Shown piece by piece: positions 32,520-44,100 of a stretch of DNA of 64,000 nucleotides. The DNA comes from Phocoena phocoena (Eukaryota > Chordata > Mammalia > Artiodactyla > Phocoenidae). The translations under genes and the position numbers were made by a program. The stretch spans positions 57,635,690 through 57,699,689 of the forward strand of contig NC_089226.1 in NCBI RefSeq assembly GCF_963924675.1, given 5' to 3'. The notes under the pieces are model-generated. The model was not told the origin of the DNA. It saw only the letters and a program-made list of their open reading frames with translations, and ran no database searches. Every line of letters begins with the position of its first letter. Position 1 is the first letter of the stretch.

Positions 32520-35500
32520 GTAGGCCTCATGCCTTTTTGGAGCCTAGGCCAGGTTGTCGCACTGGGGAAAGAAACCCCAGCTGATGCGCATCCCTAGAGT
32601 CCTGTGGGAAACCTGCCTGAGTCACACAGAGTGATAACACTGTGTTATCCCACAGAGCTGGGATAAGCACTAGGACAGAAAACAGGGTCGATGAAACAGA
32701 GGAACAGCCCAGAATCCAAAGCTCAGAGAAGTTAACTAACTTGCCCACAGCCACTAGTGAGTGAGCGAGTGTGTGTGTGTGCGCGTGTGCGCGTTGGGAG
32801 CAGGGCGGGTAACAAAACTCAGGCCTCTAGGCGCCCAAAAGCCTCTAGGCTTTCTCTGTTGGTCAGCTTTTTCCAGGGAAGAGAGAGAGGATTGGGAATT
32901 TCCTTCTTAGATGGCCATGACCACAAAGTTGGGACAAGTTGAGGGGAGGGCTTACATGGAGTTTCCCAAGGTTTTCTAATCCAGGACATAAGCTGAAGTC
33001 CCATATGCAAATACAGTGGGATGTGGCTCTAAAACAGACCCCGGGACTGTGCAAGGTCAACCGGGACTCAGGTTAAGTAAGCTAGTTCTGGCCAAAGCAG
33101 CCTATGGGGCTGCCCCATTCTTATGAATGCACAGTAGTCAGCACCTACCATAGAGGAGGGTCAGGAGAAGGCCACTGGGGCTGAATTGCAGAGGTGTGGG
33201 TGCTGGGTGTGACCAAGTCACCTGGGCAATGATTCCTCCGAAGACTGCTTTCCTGGAGGTGCCTGCCTGGGGAGAAGGCCTGCAGTTCCCAGGGTCCAGG
33301 AAGCAGTGGCATAAGGATTAAGGACCCACAGCAAGGCACCAACTCCCACAACCTAAGGTGCAATTAAGACGATTATAGAAATACAGTCTTGTAGCCACAG
33401 GTCTGTGGTGCAGTATCTGCTGTATTTCAAGTGCGAGACTATTAGGACACAAGTGTTCGCATATTATCACACTCAACCAACCACAGTCACATACATGTGG
33501 CCAGTTACATATTTACACCAAGCTGTGGTCATACCAGACACACATATTCAAGTTCAGACGGTCACATACACGATCACATACAGTCCCATACACATATCAA
33601 GTTACAAAGTCAGTTACGTCTCACTCATTCACACAGGCACCTGGACAGATTCAGGTAATAAACGCAGTGCTACCCTCAGCGGCACACATGTGCTGGGGCA
33701 CGTTGCTGACTTACCATGTTGGATCTTCTAGGCCCAAAATCATCCTTCCGCTAACGTTAGGAAGGAGAATCCACCCCAACATTCACACTGTAAACCTCGC
33801 TAGGTTCAAGTTCGGGAGATTTGCAATGCTCCCTTCAGCCAGAAACACTATCAAACCATAAGCTCTCAGGCCTGAAAGGCTCCTGGGAACATCCTATCCC
33901 AGCCTCTAGGTAGGAAGCCTCTTGCAATCTCCCCAACAGATCATTCAGCTCCTGCTTGCACATCTAGTGACAGGGCGCTCATTCCCTACAAAGGCTGTCC
34001 CTTCCTTTGTTGGGAAAACTATTGGGTGGCTCTAGCCATTGGACTAAGCATCTGCCTAAGCCCCTCAGTAGTCCTAACTCTGCTTTTGGGCCCAGAGTAT
34101 ATCTGCTCTCTCTGCCCAGCCAGGCTGGCCCTTTACCGATATGAGACTATCCTGAAGAGGATACACCTATCTAGGCCAGACGCTCTTAACTTTCTCTGTT
34201 ATTCCACATGGGATACCATCTGAATAAACTGGTTCTCCTATCATTCTGAATGCCGAAGCAAGACATTCCAACACAGGGCATCTCCCAGAGCAAAGATAGC
34301 CCCAAACTCAAACACACACAGTCTAAGCTCAGCTCAGATTTGCCTGAGATTGCTCTCCAGAGATAAGACTGACTAGAAACAGAACATTCATGAGTTTGCT
34401 TTACTGTATTCTCAACTTGGGCCTCTCCTCAACCTGGCAAGCCTGCACTGAAGAATGCACTTTGGTATTGTTTAAACAACACATCATCCCATTTGATCCC
34501 TTAGCAGAAGCATCCCTGACAGGGCACGCCTGTTCTGAGTCCTCTGTCTTTGTCAAAAAGCTCCTTGTGATGAGCTGGAGAGGAGGCAGCCAGCAATGGC
34601 AGTGCCAAGGGTCTGGGCCCCTTCTGCAATCTAATGCAGACAGCAGGTTGAATGAAACCAAAATCCAAACCATTTTCTATTTCTAGGTTGGAGAGGATAA
34701 GGCCCTAAGGACAGCTGTTTATACGAAGAACTAAGAGTAAACAGTACATCAGTCACACACAGACAAAAAAATCCATTAGTTGGCATTTAAGATAATCATT
34801 TTCCTTTACATAGTTACCCATTCTCATTAGGACTTGAAGATTCTGCTGGAGGTTAAGGGTTGAACCCACTGAGGGAAAGCCCTGCACCTACTGTTGGCAC
34901 AGCTTGGAGAGGGGGCAGGGCCAACAAGGGAGAATCTGCTGCCGCCGTCTGGAGCCGGGCCCCAAAGCTGCTCCTGAGCTCTCATGGCTTGATCTTTGAG
35001 GAGTACATTCCCTGTTTCTACCCCTTATTAAATGAGAGGAAAGGAAGAAGAACAAGCCTGGCCTTACCCTGGCTTTGTCCAACTAGTTCTTGACTTAAGA
35101 CACCAGAAAAGGTAGAAAGGGAGCCTGCCCCCAGTTTGAGGTTGCCTCCCACAATTCCTGAGACAAGGCATTAAGGAAGCATTTTCTCACAAAGCAAAAT
35201 GTGTAAATATTTTTCTTAGGAAAAAAAAATACTGATAATACATAGAACAATGTGCACATTCAGTCTTGGCACTTTTCCTTCATCCAATTTAACCAATTTC
35301 TAAACTGGTGACTTCTGTATATATTCACTGTGGAGAATGTGTAAAGATGCATTTCTGGATCATCTTTAGAGCAAAGTCTATTCAGCATCCTCTTTTCCTA
35401 GAATCCCACCCCCACCCCTCCAAAAAAAAAAAAAAAAAGACCTGCTTTCTCATTGAGTCACAAGAATTTATAAACAGCTATACTCACTTCTAAAAGCCAA

Positions 35501-38500
35501 GTCAAAAGACCAATCTGGGTTGATAAGGAAAAGGCTGGCTGAGAAAAATTAAGTCCCTAAGGAGTTCTTGATTTTCAAAGAAAAGTGAAGGGTTGGTTGG
35601 GTTCTAATCCTTGGTAGTTAAAATGACAGCTATTCCAATCAAAATGTATCACTTCCCAAGATTTCACATTCACATTACTCTCACTGTGGGGGTTTTCCCT
35701 GCCTGGGTGTGTATTCAGGGGATCTGGGTACATTTTAATTCTAACTGAAAAAAGCAGGAAGAAAAAACTTAAAATCATTCGGGTGTCCCCCTCATTAGCA
35801 GATTGTGTGTGTGTAACTTAGAGCACTATTCATTCAGACCCTAGACAACTACAGTACAAATATGACACAGGGCACTGAACCTCAAGTTCCTCATTTCTTA
35901 AAAAAAAGAAGAAGGGCATCAGGGGGTATAGTTTGACTTGGATAATTTCCATGCCCATTCCAGCTACATAACATTTTATGATTATGATCCAGCCTTCATT
36001 TTTCTTCCCTTCCTCACCTGCTCACCTTCCATCTCAATGGAAAGCCACACAGGAAAAAGGAAAGGAATCCCAAGTTGCTGCCAGCTCTGGTGAGAGGTCT
36101 GGTTGGGGAAGAGGTTAGTAGGTTACTAAGTTGAGAGTGAGCCTCCTCTGATCATGTCAGTGATCCACAACCTTCCTCATTTCTTGGGGCTTAATGCTAA
36201 AAGCAGCTCCTAAAGAGATGCTGCTGTCCTATAATCACCGGAGGAGAAAAATCATTCTCCACTGGTAAAATTACTTAAGAAATGGAGAGCAGTATTGCAA
36301 TCAAATTCACAAATACTGATGGGGGTATGTAAAATGTTCAAGGGTGCCGGACAGTACCTTGAACGGGCCATCCAAGATCATCACTATGGTCTTTCGTGAA
36401 ACCATTAACGAGCTCTCCAGCCACACATGCATTCAAATACATTCCAGTAGACACTGAGCTCATCAAGAGCAAGACTGTCCTTTCCATCTTTATATCCATG
36501 ACTTTGCACAGGGTTGGCACAAGTTCGAAGCTCAGGAAATATCTGTCAAATGGAACAAAAAGGACAAATGGCACAGCCTTCGGTCATCAGCTTCACCAGT
36601 CAAGCACAATGGCAGCTTTCCATCTTAGTTTGTCTGTTTGTAATATCATAGCAATTAATTAAGCAGCTTTAATCTCTTAAGGGCATTTTTCTTTAAGAGA
36701 AAATGAACAAAAAACACAGAAAGCATTAATCACCAATGCTTCCTCCAGGCAAAAATTTAAAGATTAAATTTTAAAAAATAAATGAAGCCACTTAAAAAAG
36801 GTTTTCCTGGGAAGCTTCAGCCAAGAAGCCTTCTAAAAAGAGGCAATTACATGAAAGGGGCCAGGGGCTAGATACATAATCCCCAGATCTGACATTAACC
36901 CAACAGGCCCAGCTGACTTCTTTCAGCAGATACAATCAACGGATCACGAACATGTTCCCAAAGTATCTTTCCCACTTGATAAAAAAAGGGCTGAGAGCCC
37001 CCTTAGGGCATTACATTTCTTGGATTACCCATCAGAATGACCTCTACCCTCCAACCTCTCATAACTTCCCCTTTAATAAGAAAAAACACAGAAAGCATAT
37101 ACACAAGGAACAGAGTTAGAAGAACATGGGAAATTTCTATGGTGAATCAGATTCCAGTGACTTGTGAGAAATGTTTGTTTTCTGAGATAGTGTATCTTTC
37201 ATTCTAGCTCACAAACCCTCCCCATCATTGTTTTCCTTCGTCTTTTTCTCCAAAGAATTCACGTCAACAACTCCACTTGTGACCAACTTCACAATCAAGC
37301 AACAGGAGAGGGAAATTTTCCAGAAAGAAGTGTTCAGGTTTTAGTTGTTAAGTATGGGAAGCATCTTAAAATACAAATACCTTAGTGGTTTTACCCTCCT
37401 CCAAAGCCAAGAAGATTAAAGATTAAGCCTCCTCCCTCCTTAACCTAAACTGCTTTGTCTATATTTGAAGGACTGCTGCTCAGCTGGAAGTTTGGAAACT
37501 ACAACTGTCAATACCATTCGAGGTTCCACAGTAGGTGGTCAGTAAGCTGGATCCAGCTTTTGGAATACTTGCCTAACAAGAAATTTTCACTCTGCACCTG
37601 ATGCTAAAACTTGTTGCTACTGCTAAGCAGTTTCTTAAAACGAAAGTATTATTTTGGGGAAATATTTAAAATATATATCTTTTCTATTAAAAATATTTAT
37701 CTTTTTTCCAAAAACAAAAATCAGTTCCAACTGAAGTGTTTTTCAAATGATTGAAGATATAGAAAAAGGTGACAAGTGGAAAAATAAGTGTCTTTGCTAC
37801 TACCGATGAGACTAGCCTTCCAATAACATTTACTAAGATCGAAAAGGACCTCCATGAAATGGCAGTAACTGATGTCTTCTCTGAGGGCATTTAGTAAGTC
37901 ACCCTCCCTGTCTCTACAAACCAGTGCCAGCTCTTCTATCTTGGGCACCAATATGCCCTCCAGCAGCCTTTGGAGGGCGTATGTTGCTGGTAGGACCTAA
38001 AACTGAAGTGGTATGAATATAAAGTACTGATGTATATTTTCTAAACAAACATCTGCACGTGTGCACGCACAAACACACAGAACACAGAATACATACATTC
38101 AGGTAAGTGACACTCCCCACCAAAGTAGTCACTGAGGAGGTTCCATATATCTCAGTGATTGCCAAAATACTTAAGACATCTCTGGAACTCCTCTTTGGGA
38201 ACTGTTTATGAGCTGCCCAAGAAAACTGCTGACTGCTTTACAGATGCACCTCATTTCTGACTCCAAACCCTCTAGGTAACCTACCTTCTCTTCCAGAAGC
38301 TTCAAATAGCTTCTGACTAGTTTCAAACTAAAATTCTCTTTCCTATAACCCCAAAGATTAAAGATTTGCCGAGAAGAAGGGAGGCAAATCTCCTGAGAAG
38401 AAGCAAAAGTAGGTGATATAGTAAATCCTTTGTGATCTTGATAAGTGAGTCGTTCTGGATCTTAGCTTCTGCCTTAGTAAGAGGAGGAAGTTGGAATAGA

Positions 38501-40003
38501 TGACCATTAACATCCTTTGCAGTTCGAACATTAGATGTCTAGATGTCTCTAGACTTTGAGGACAGTTCCAGAGATGTTTTCACCAATGGCAACATCATTG
38601 GAAAACCTATGCAGCATCCTGCTGAGGCCCCCTGAGGGGAACAACGTACATTGGGATATATAAGATCTGAAAGGTTTGTTAAAACGCCAGTCACATGACT
38701 TTATAGTAACAGCTCATACATGCACAGGGAATGCCAGGCCACCTGAGATTCCCTAAAATCGTATCTTAATCCCTACTTTCAATGAGCCCAGATGGGCAGA
38801 AGCACCAAGCACCACCAGAGATGCAAAAGACACATGGTGTCAGCTGCTAAGGAAAATAAACCCCAAAGGTCCATGGGACTGAATTTACCAGCTGTATCCA
38901 GCTAGATTCCTTGTTTCCACAGTAGGGAGTTTCAGTACTGTTCTTGCCTGACTTCTGGGCCAATTTTCTGGATTTTAGATCAACACTGCAGATAACTCTT
39001 GGCCATATGGAGAGTAACAAGGAAGTCCAATTGTAGTTTATCTAACAGAGTGGAACCCCAGGAAAACAGAAGGCTGTACACTGTAGGGATGGGGATAATT
39101 GCACAGTATATGTTTACACTTCCAGTCAATCTCAATTATCTGCATGTGGGTTTTGCACCATCAGCATTCAAAGCCCAGCTAGCTTTCTCTAGGCTCCCCT
39201 GGTACGTCCTTGGATCGCTGTCCATTATGGCAACCTCTTTAAGTGTGGAAAATCCATGGGATTTGTCGTTGGGAGACCCAGCAGTCAGTCTGGGCTATGC
39301 CCTTAGTAGTTGAGAGAACCTGAACATCTGCACTGCAGTTTCATCATCTAAAAATGGGACTAATACCACTTACATGTTAAGTCTCCTGAAAAGACCAAAT
39401 TAAACAATGACTATGAATGTGGTCTGTCAACTATATAGCATTAATCAAATGTTATTTTTTAAACAAGTAATGTAAATTAACTTTTGTAGAAGCATAAAAA
39501 CTGATTTAATTAGGAATATTTACTTGCGGCAAGGGTAAGAAGGGGGAACATAATCTTTATGGATCTGCCAAAGAACTACACTGTTCCACTTCTTTGAAAA
39601 AAGATGGAACTAATTTTTATCTGCATGGCTGACTTAAAACACCACCTGCTGAAAGAAGTCAGGAGGTCTGTCAGTTTGAGAAGGTGTCCCCTTTTCCTCT
39701 ACCATTTCTAACCCCGGCCATTGTGCTCCTGAATCTCACCCCAAGCAGGGGCTGCCAGATTTGGCCCAGACGCCCTAAGGGGTGGGTCACTTAGGGGGTG
39801 AGGAGCGCTTCTGGCCTGGGTCACAGGGAGGCAGAGATGCAGCTTCCTTGGATATATATACTACAAAGGCCCGAGACCTCTCAGAATCATGCTAGACAGT
39901 GCTTTGCCATTAAAAGAAACCCAAAGTGAGAACATTCATTTCTTCAGGGTAAATGATCAAGCCCAAAGACCTCTGAAAAATAGGTAACGCTGCTCATCGG
40001 GTG
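32520..40003 (-). other. RNF169: RNF169 3' UTR and XRRA1/RNF169 convergent spacer
   Basis: About 7.5 kb between the XRRA1 poly(A) site and the RNF169 stop. The human RNF169 message has a long 3' UTR, so much of this is probably transcribed on the - strand. I see no canonical AATAAA on the - strand here. Variant ATTAAA occurs at 35734-35739, 36668-36673, 37072-37077 and 39512 (+ coordinates), and I cannot decide which is used. No CHR SINE or L1 is visible in 33000-40003. Small MIR-like traces occur near 32700 and 39320-39420, and an A-run lies at 35421. No coding exon is seen. Confidence 0.55.
33470..33640. repeat. Eroded 'cacata' minisatellite-like tract
   Basis: Variants of cagtcacatac (cagtcacatacatg, cagttacatattt, cagacacacatattc, cggtcacatacacg, atcacatacagtcc, cagttacgtctcac) recur about every 20-30 bp. 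The periodicity is irregular, so it looks like a decayed tandem repeat. Confidence 0.55.
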
Positions 40004-41188
40004 CTACTTGGCCCCAGCCATGCTACTGGACCGCAAGAGGTACTGATCCACGCTTCCTTTTCGCCGACTCACAGTCCGCCTTTCATTGTCAAACATGCGC
40101 TGCAACTGCAGAGCGAGCTGCCGGTCCTCTTCCTCTTGCTGCAATTTCTGCTCCATCTCTCGCAGTACTGGGTCTGCTGGGGCTAGACCCACCTCACCAC
40201 TGCTTTGTCGCAGTTTCTTAAGGGAGCCATTTTGTTCCAAGTGCTTGGTCTTACAGCGTCTTTTCCTGCCCCGACGCAAGGAAGGAAGTGGCTCCTCACC
40301 TAGGCTGTCTGCCAGAACACCATTAGGCAGATCAAAATGATTCACTGTCTTCAGCTGTTTCTTTGTTTTGAGGACCCCGCCCAAAACACTGTTCTTAGGT
40401 AGCACTGAACTAACTGCTGAGATTTTCATAGCTGTTGTTATACAGGTTTTATCTAACTTGGCATCTGGGGATGACCCTGACCCTTCAAACTGCTCTCTCT
40501 CCAAAGAAGTCCCACTGGCTCCCACTTTGAGTTCTGAAGAACAGCAGGTTTCTAATGGGATCTCAGTGCTCCTTTTACTGTCACTGCCCTGCTCTGCTTT
40601 TGTCTGGCTAGCAGAGGGGAAATAATCAAGGTCAGTGGGGGTAGGTCCTGTATACTCAGAGAGTACTTGCCCACTGGACAGTCTTGTATTTAAAGCCAGA
40701 AGTGGCTTCTCCTTGCTAGAATGGGTAACTTCAGTGACGAGTAAGTCTTCCCCTGTTTCTGGAGCCAGGGAGGTGAGGGTGGCTTTCGAAAGGGTCTTTT
40801 TGATCTGCCGCTCCTGAAAGATCTGTTCCCACTTTTTGAGGATCCGTGGACTGGCCTCATAAGAAGTCTGCTTCTGCAGGCTTCTGTTTAGGTTGCGGGG
40901 TGTTGATTTGATGATGAGGGGACTCAGTACACGGCCATCAGGGAGTCTCTTGGGAGGAGTACATGGTGAGCAGACAATGGGCTTGAAATGGTTTAGTTCT
41001 TCGGAGATGCTGTCGTTGCTCTCAGGGCTGATGGAGCGCTCTGGCTTATGCAAGGAAGCCAAGGATGAGAGGGAGCTGAAGGGCAGACGCTTTTCAATGG
41101 TTAAGTCAGGGGCTGAGAGGCAGCGGTTGTTTTGGGTGGACAAGAGGACACCAATGATAGGGTTGGAGGCTGGGGTCATGGTTGTGAC
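40004..41188 (-). CDS. RNF169: RNF169 terminal coding exon (MIU2 and LRM2)
   Basis: Starts after the acceptor tttaaatctctttcag and runs 394 codons to TAG (40006-40004). It opens with [20 protein letters not shown]. Much of it is Ser/Pro-rich and probably disordered, with conserved islands ([38 protein letters not shown]). Near the end, a helix [18 protein letters not shown] matches the MIU ubiquitin-binding motif with its central Ala, followed by the basic LRM2 [17 protein letters not shown]. The protein ends MAGAK. The frame stays open 15 codons upstream of the acceptor into intron, so the ATG seen there is not a real start. Confidence 0.97.
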   Translation of the reverse strand, partial: VTTMTPASNPIIGVLLSTQNNRCLSAPDLTIEKRLPFSSLSSLASLHKPERSISPESNDSISEELNHFKPIVCSPCTPPKRLPDGRVLSPLIIKSTPRNLNRSLQKQTSYEASPRILKKWEQIFQERQIKKTLSKATLTSLAPETGEDLLVTEVTHSSKEKPLLALNTRLSSGQVLSEYTGPTPTDLDYFPSASQTKAEQGSDSKRSTEIPLETCCSSELKVGASGTSLEREQFEGSGSSPDAKLDKTCITTAMKISAVSSVLPKNSVLGGVLKTKKQLKTVNHFDLPNGVLADSLGEEPLPSLRRGRKRRCKTKHLEQNGSLKKLRQSSGEVGLAPADPVLREMEQKLQQEEEDRQLALQLQRMFDNERRTVSRRKGSVDQYLLRSSSMAGAK

Positions 41189-44100
41189 CTGAAAGAGATT
41201 TAAAAGATTACAGACACATACATATATATACATTTTTTTTTCTTCGTAATTCCTTCTTGATGGTAGAGGGATAGAGAGGAAAAGGGTAAGAAAAGGGATA
41301 AAGGGTCATATGAGCCTAAGAAATGTGGAAAATCCCTAACCTAGAATGCACCCACCATTTGCAGAAATTCCTACATACTTGAAACAATTAATGAAATTGA
41401 AAATTCTGGGTTAAAAAAAACTCATCCAGAACTTTTAAGAAGGTTCTTCTAGTGGCCCTCATTCCACTCATCTGGCTACTAATTCAAACTCTCTTCCTTC
41501 ACATCTATTTTATAAAATTCTCCAACATAATTAGTATGCCTAGGACCCATTCTGCCTCTTCTCATCTGGAACAGTTTCTCCTGTGGCCGTGCGCAGGACG
41601 GGACTGGAGAGCCCCGGAAGCCTGTGTCTGAGGTCTACCTTGGCTTTGCTGGTTGGGGCTGCTCTCAGTCTGCCCTTCACTCTGTCCTGACCAGTGTCAC
41701 TGCAGCTCTGACTCCTTTCCATCTTGGAATTTAGGTTCCTAAAAGAGAATAAATAAAAGACAAGTAGTCAAAAGTAGCCCATGATTGCTAAGGAAAAAGA
41801 AAGACAATCTCTTCTGTGCTTTCAAAGCCATGCAGCTACAATAGAAAATGAATTCATTTATTAACAAAATACATTCTAAGAACAAATCCTGTCCAAAGAG
41901 AGAGGGAGTTCTCCAGAGAGGACATCTGGTTTAAGCCTTTGTTTCCAAACTCAGATCCTGCCTAAGTAACGCAAGACCAATGGCTATTTCACTCATGCTT
42001 AGAGAGATGTAGGGACACCTCACCTTCCTTAATAGGGTGGATACAGTATTAAATCACCTTTACAAACAATACATTTTTTTCCTTTGATTAGGCCCAAACC
42101 TCTCCTCAAGCAATCTAAATCAGCCATGAAACAAGTATTTAAGTACTTATACAATGCATAGCAATGCACTAGATTCCTATGCAAGGAGTAAAAATTAAAT
42201 ATAGTCTCTCCCTTAATCCATTACATTTGAGCTTCCAGAGGCCTACATCCTTTGGAATTAAGGTTTCAAGAACACATGACTTTTCTTTTTTTGTCTTACG
42301 CACGCATTACATTATGACCTTACAATGCAAACCAAAAACCAAAGTACCTGTATTATAATATTAATCTTACTGTGTAAGAATTATGTACAGATGACTGTCA
42401 CCTGCCCCAGAGACTGTAAGTAGGGATTCTTGACTATCTTATTATTCATCTTTGTTTTCTACTCTCCAACTCTTGCCTAATACATGTCTGGTGAGACTAA
42501 TGCTTTTACAAATGTTTGCAAGAGATATTTTACCTGTGATACAACTCTACTCTATAAGCATTTAACAAACACTTACTATATGCCAGTCACTGATGAGCAC
42601 TATCTGGGCGCTGGAAATACAGAAAAGAATGAGGTACAGTCTAGGTCTTCAAGGAATCAGAGTCCAGTGAAGCAGAAAAATAATTCAATACAATACAGTG
42701 AAATGGTACAACAAAAAAATTATGCCTAAGAATGGCATAAAAGAGAGAGTTATTAATTACCTGGGATGGAGTGAGAGCAGGGTTGCAAAAGACTTCCTAC
42801 GGCATATGTATTTTGAAGGATAAATAAGAATTTGCCAGAAGGCAAGATGGACACATAGCCATGTAGAGGATCCCAAACAGAAATTATTTCCTTGAGTGAT
42901 TCTATTTAGCTCTGGAATGGAATAATCATATCTACTCTTTGGAGCAAAAGATTTAAAATTTTACTATGACAGATTAGTTCAGAGAAAACTTATAAAGGAG
43001 GCAATAAGGTACATTCCCAGAGTTCCTCTCCTCTCCCTACATCTCTAGTGAAGGCCTAGCCTACCTATTCCAGCATTTCTGTGTTACTCCTCCCATTCAA
43101 ACCCCTCTCATCCTATGTCTCATAGCCACATCACCTTGTTAGATGGCTCCAATTTGATGAACTAATCTATGCTATGGTATTAATAGGAAAAAATGATGGC
43201 CAACCTGTATCACATGTTTGCATTTTACCAAGAAAATTCAACACTGAACCAAAAAATAAAAATAATGTGAGAGTTGTACCATCTGGTGGGAGGTATATTT
43301 TGGAGCAAGAAGGAAACTTCAACATTACCCTATAAAGGCAGCTGCTTACAAGTCAGCTTGGTTTGTATTTTACCTAGAATAATACTGAAATTCATTTGCA
43401 TTCCCAGAACTCACAAAAACTGTCAGTGGTGCAAGTTACCCAAAAGTAAACTGTGCAGTATATTAAAATGCTGGGGTGAATAGCATTTACTTTGGGTCAA
43501 GAGGAATGGATATAGAGCTGAAAGAGACAGCATTACTATGTCAAATATGTGACTTGTTTCGCATGATTCCATTGGAGAAACAAGTACAAACTTAAAGGAA
43601 AAGGTTTCCTGATCAACATAAGAAAGCACTTTATAACTTTCAATAGTAAGAGCAGTTCAATGATATCTGCCTTGGGAAGTACTAAGCTCCATGTCATTAG
43701 AGGTGTTCAAACTGAGGCTGGATCTATACTTTAACAAACATTCCAAAATTTAAAATTAGCTTAATATATATACTTTTTTTTTTTTTTTTCCCGCGGTACG
43801 TGGGCCTCTCACCGTTGTGGCTTCTCCCGTTGCAGAGCCCAGGCTCTGGACGCGCAGGCTCAGCGGCCATGGCTCACAGGCCCAGCCTCTCCGCGGCATG
43901 TGGGATCTTCCCGGACCGGGGCACGAACCCGTGTCCCCTGCATCAGCAGGCGGACTCTCAACCACTGCGCCACCAGGGAAGCCCAATGTATATACTTTTT
44001 AAAAAACAGGCTATGCATCCATTTTGTCAGCAATAAGAGTCAAATTTAAAGACACTGGCGACATGCCCAAGTTATCTGATGTACAAACGACAACTACTTG

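Noticed and set aside
41540..41722. A 60-codon ATG-initiated frame as a small - strand protein
   Set aside because: It is the RNF169 exon 41738-41639 read past its donor. The ATG is internal, and the frame after 41639 is intron.
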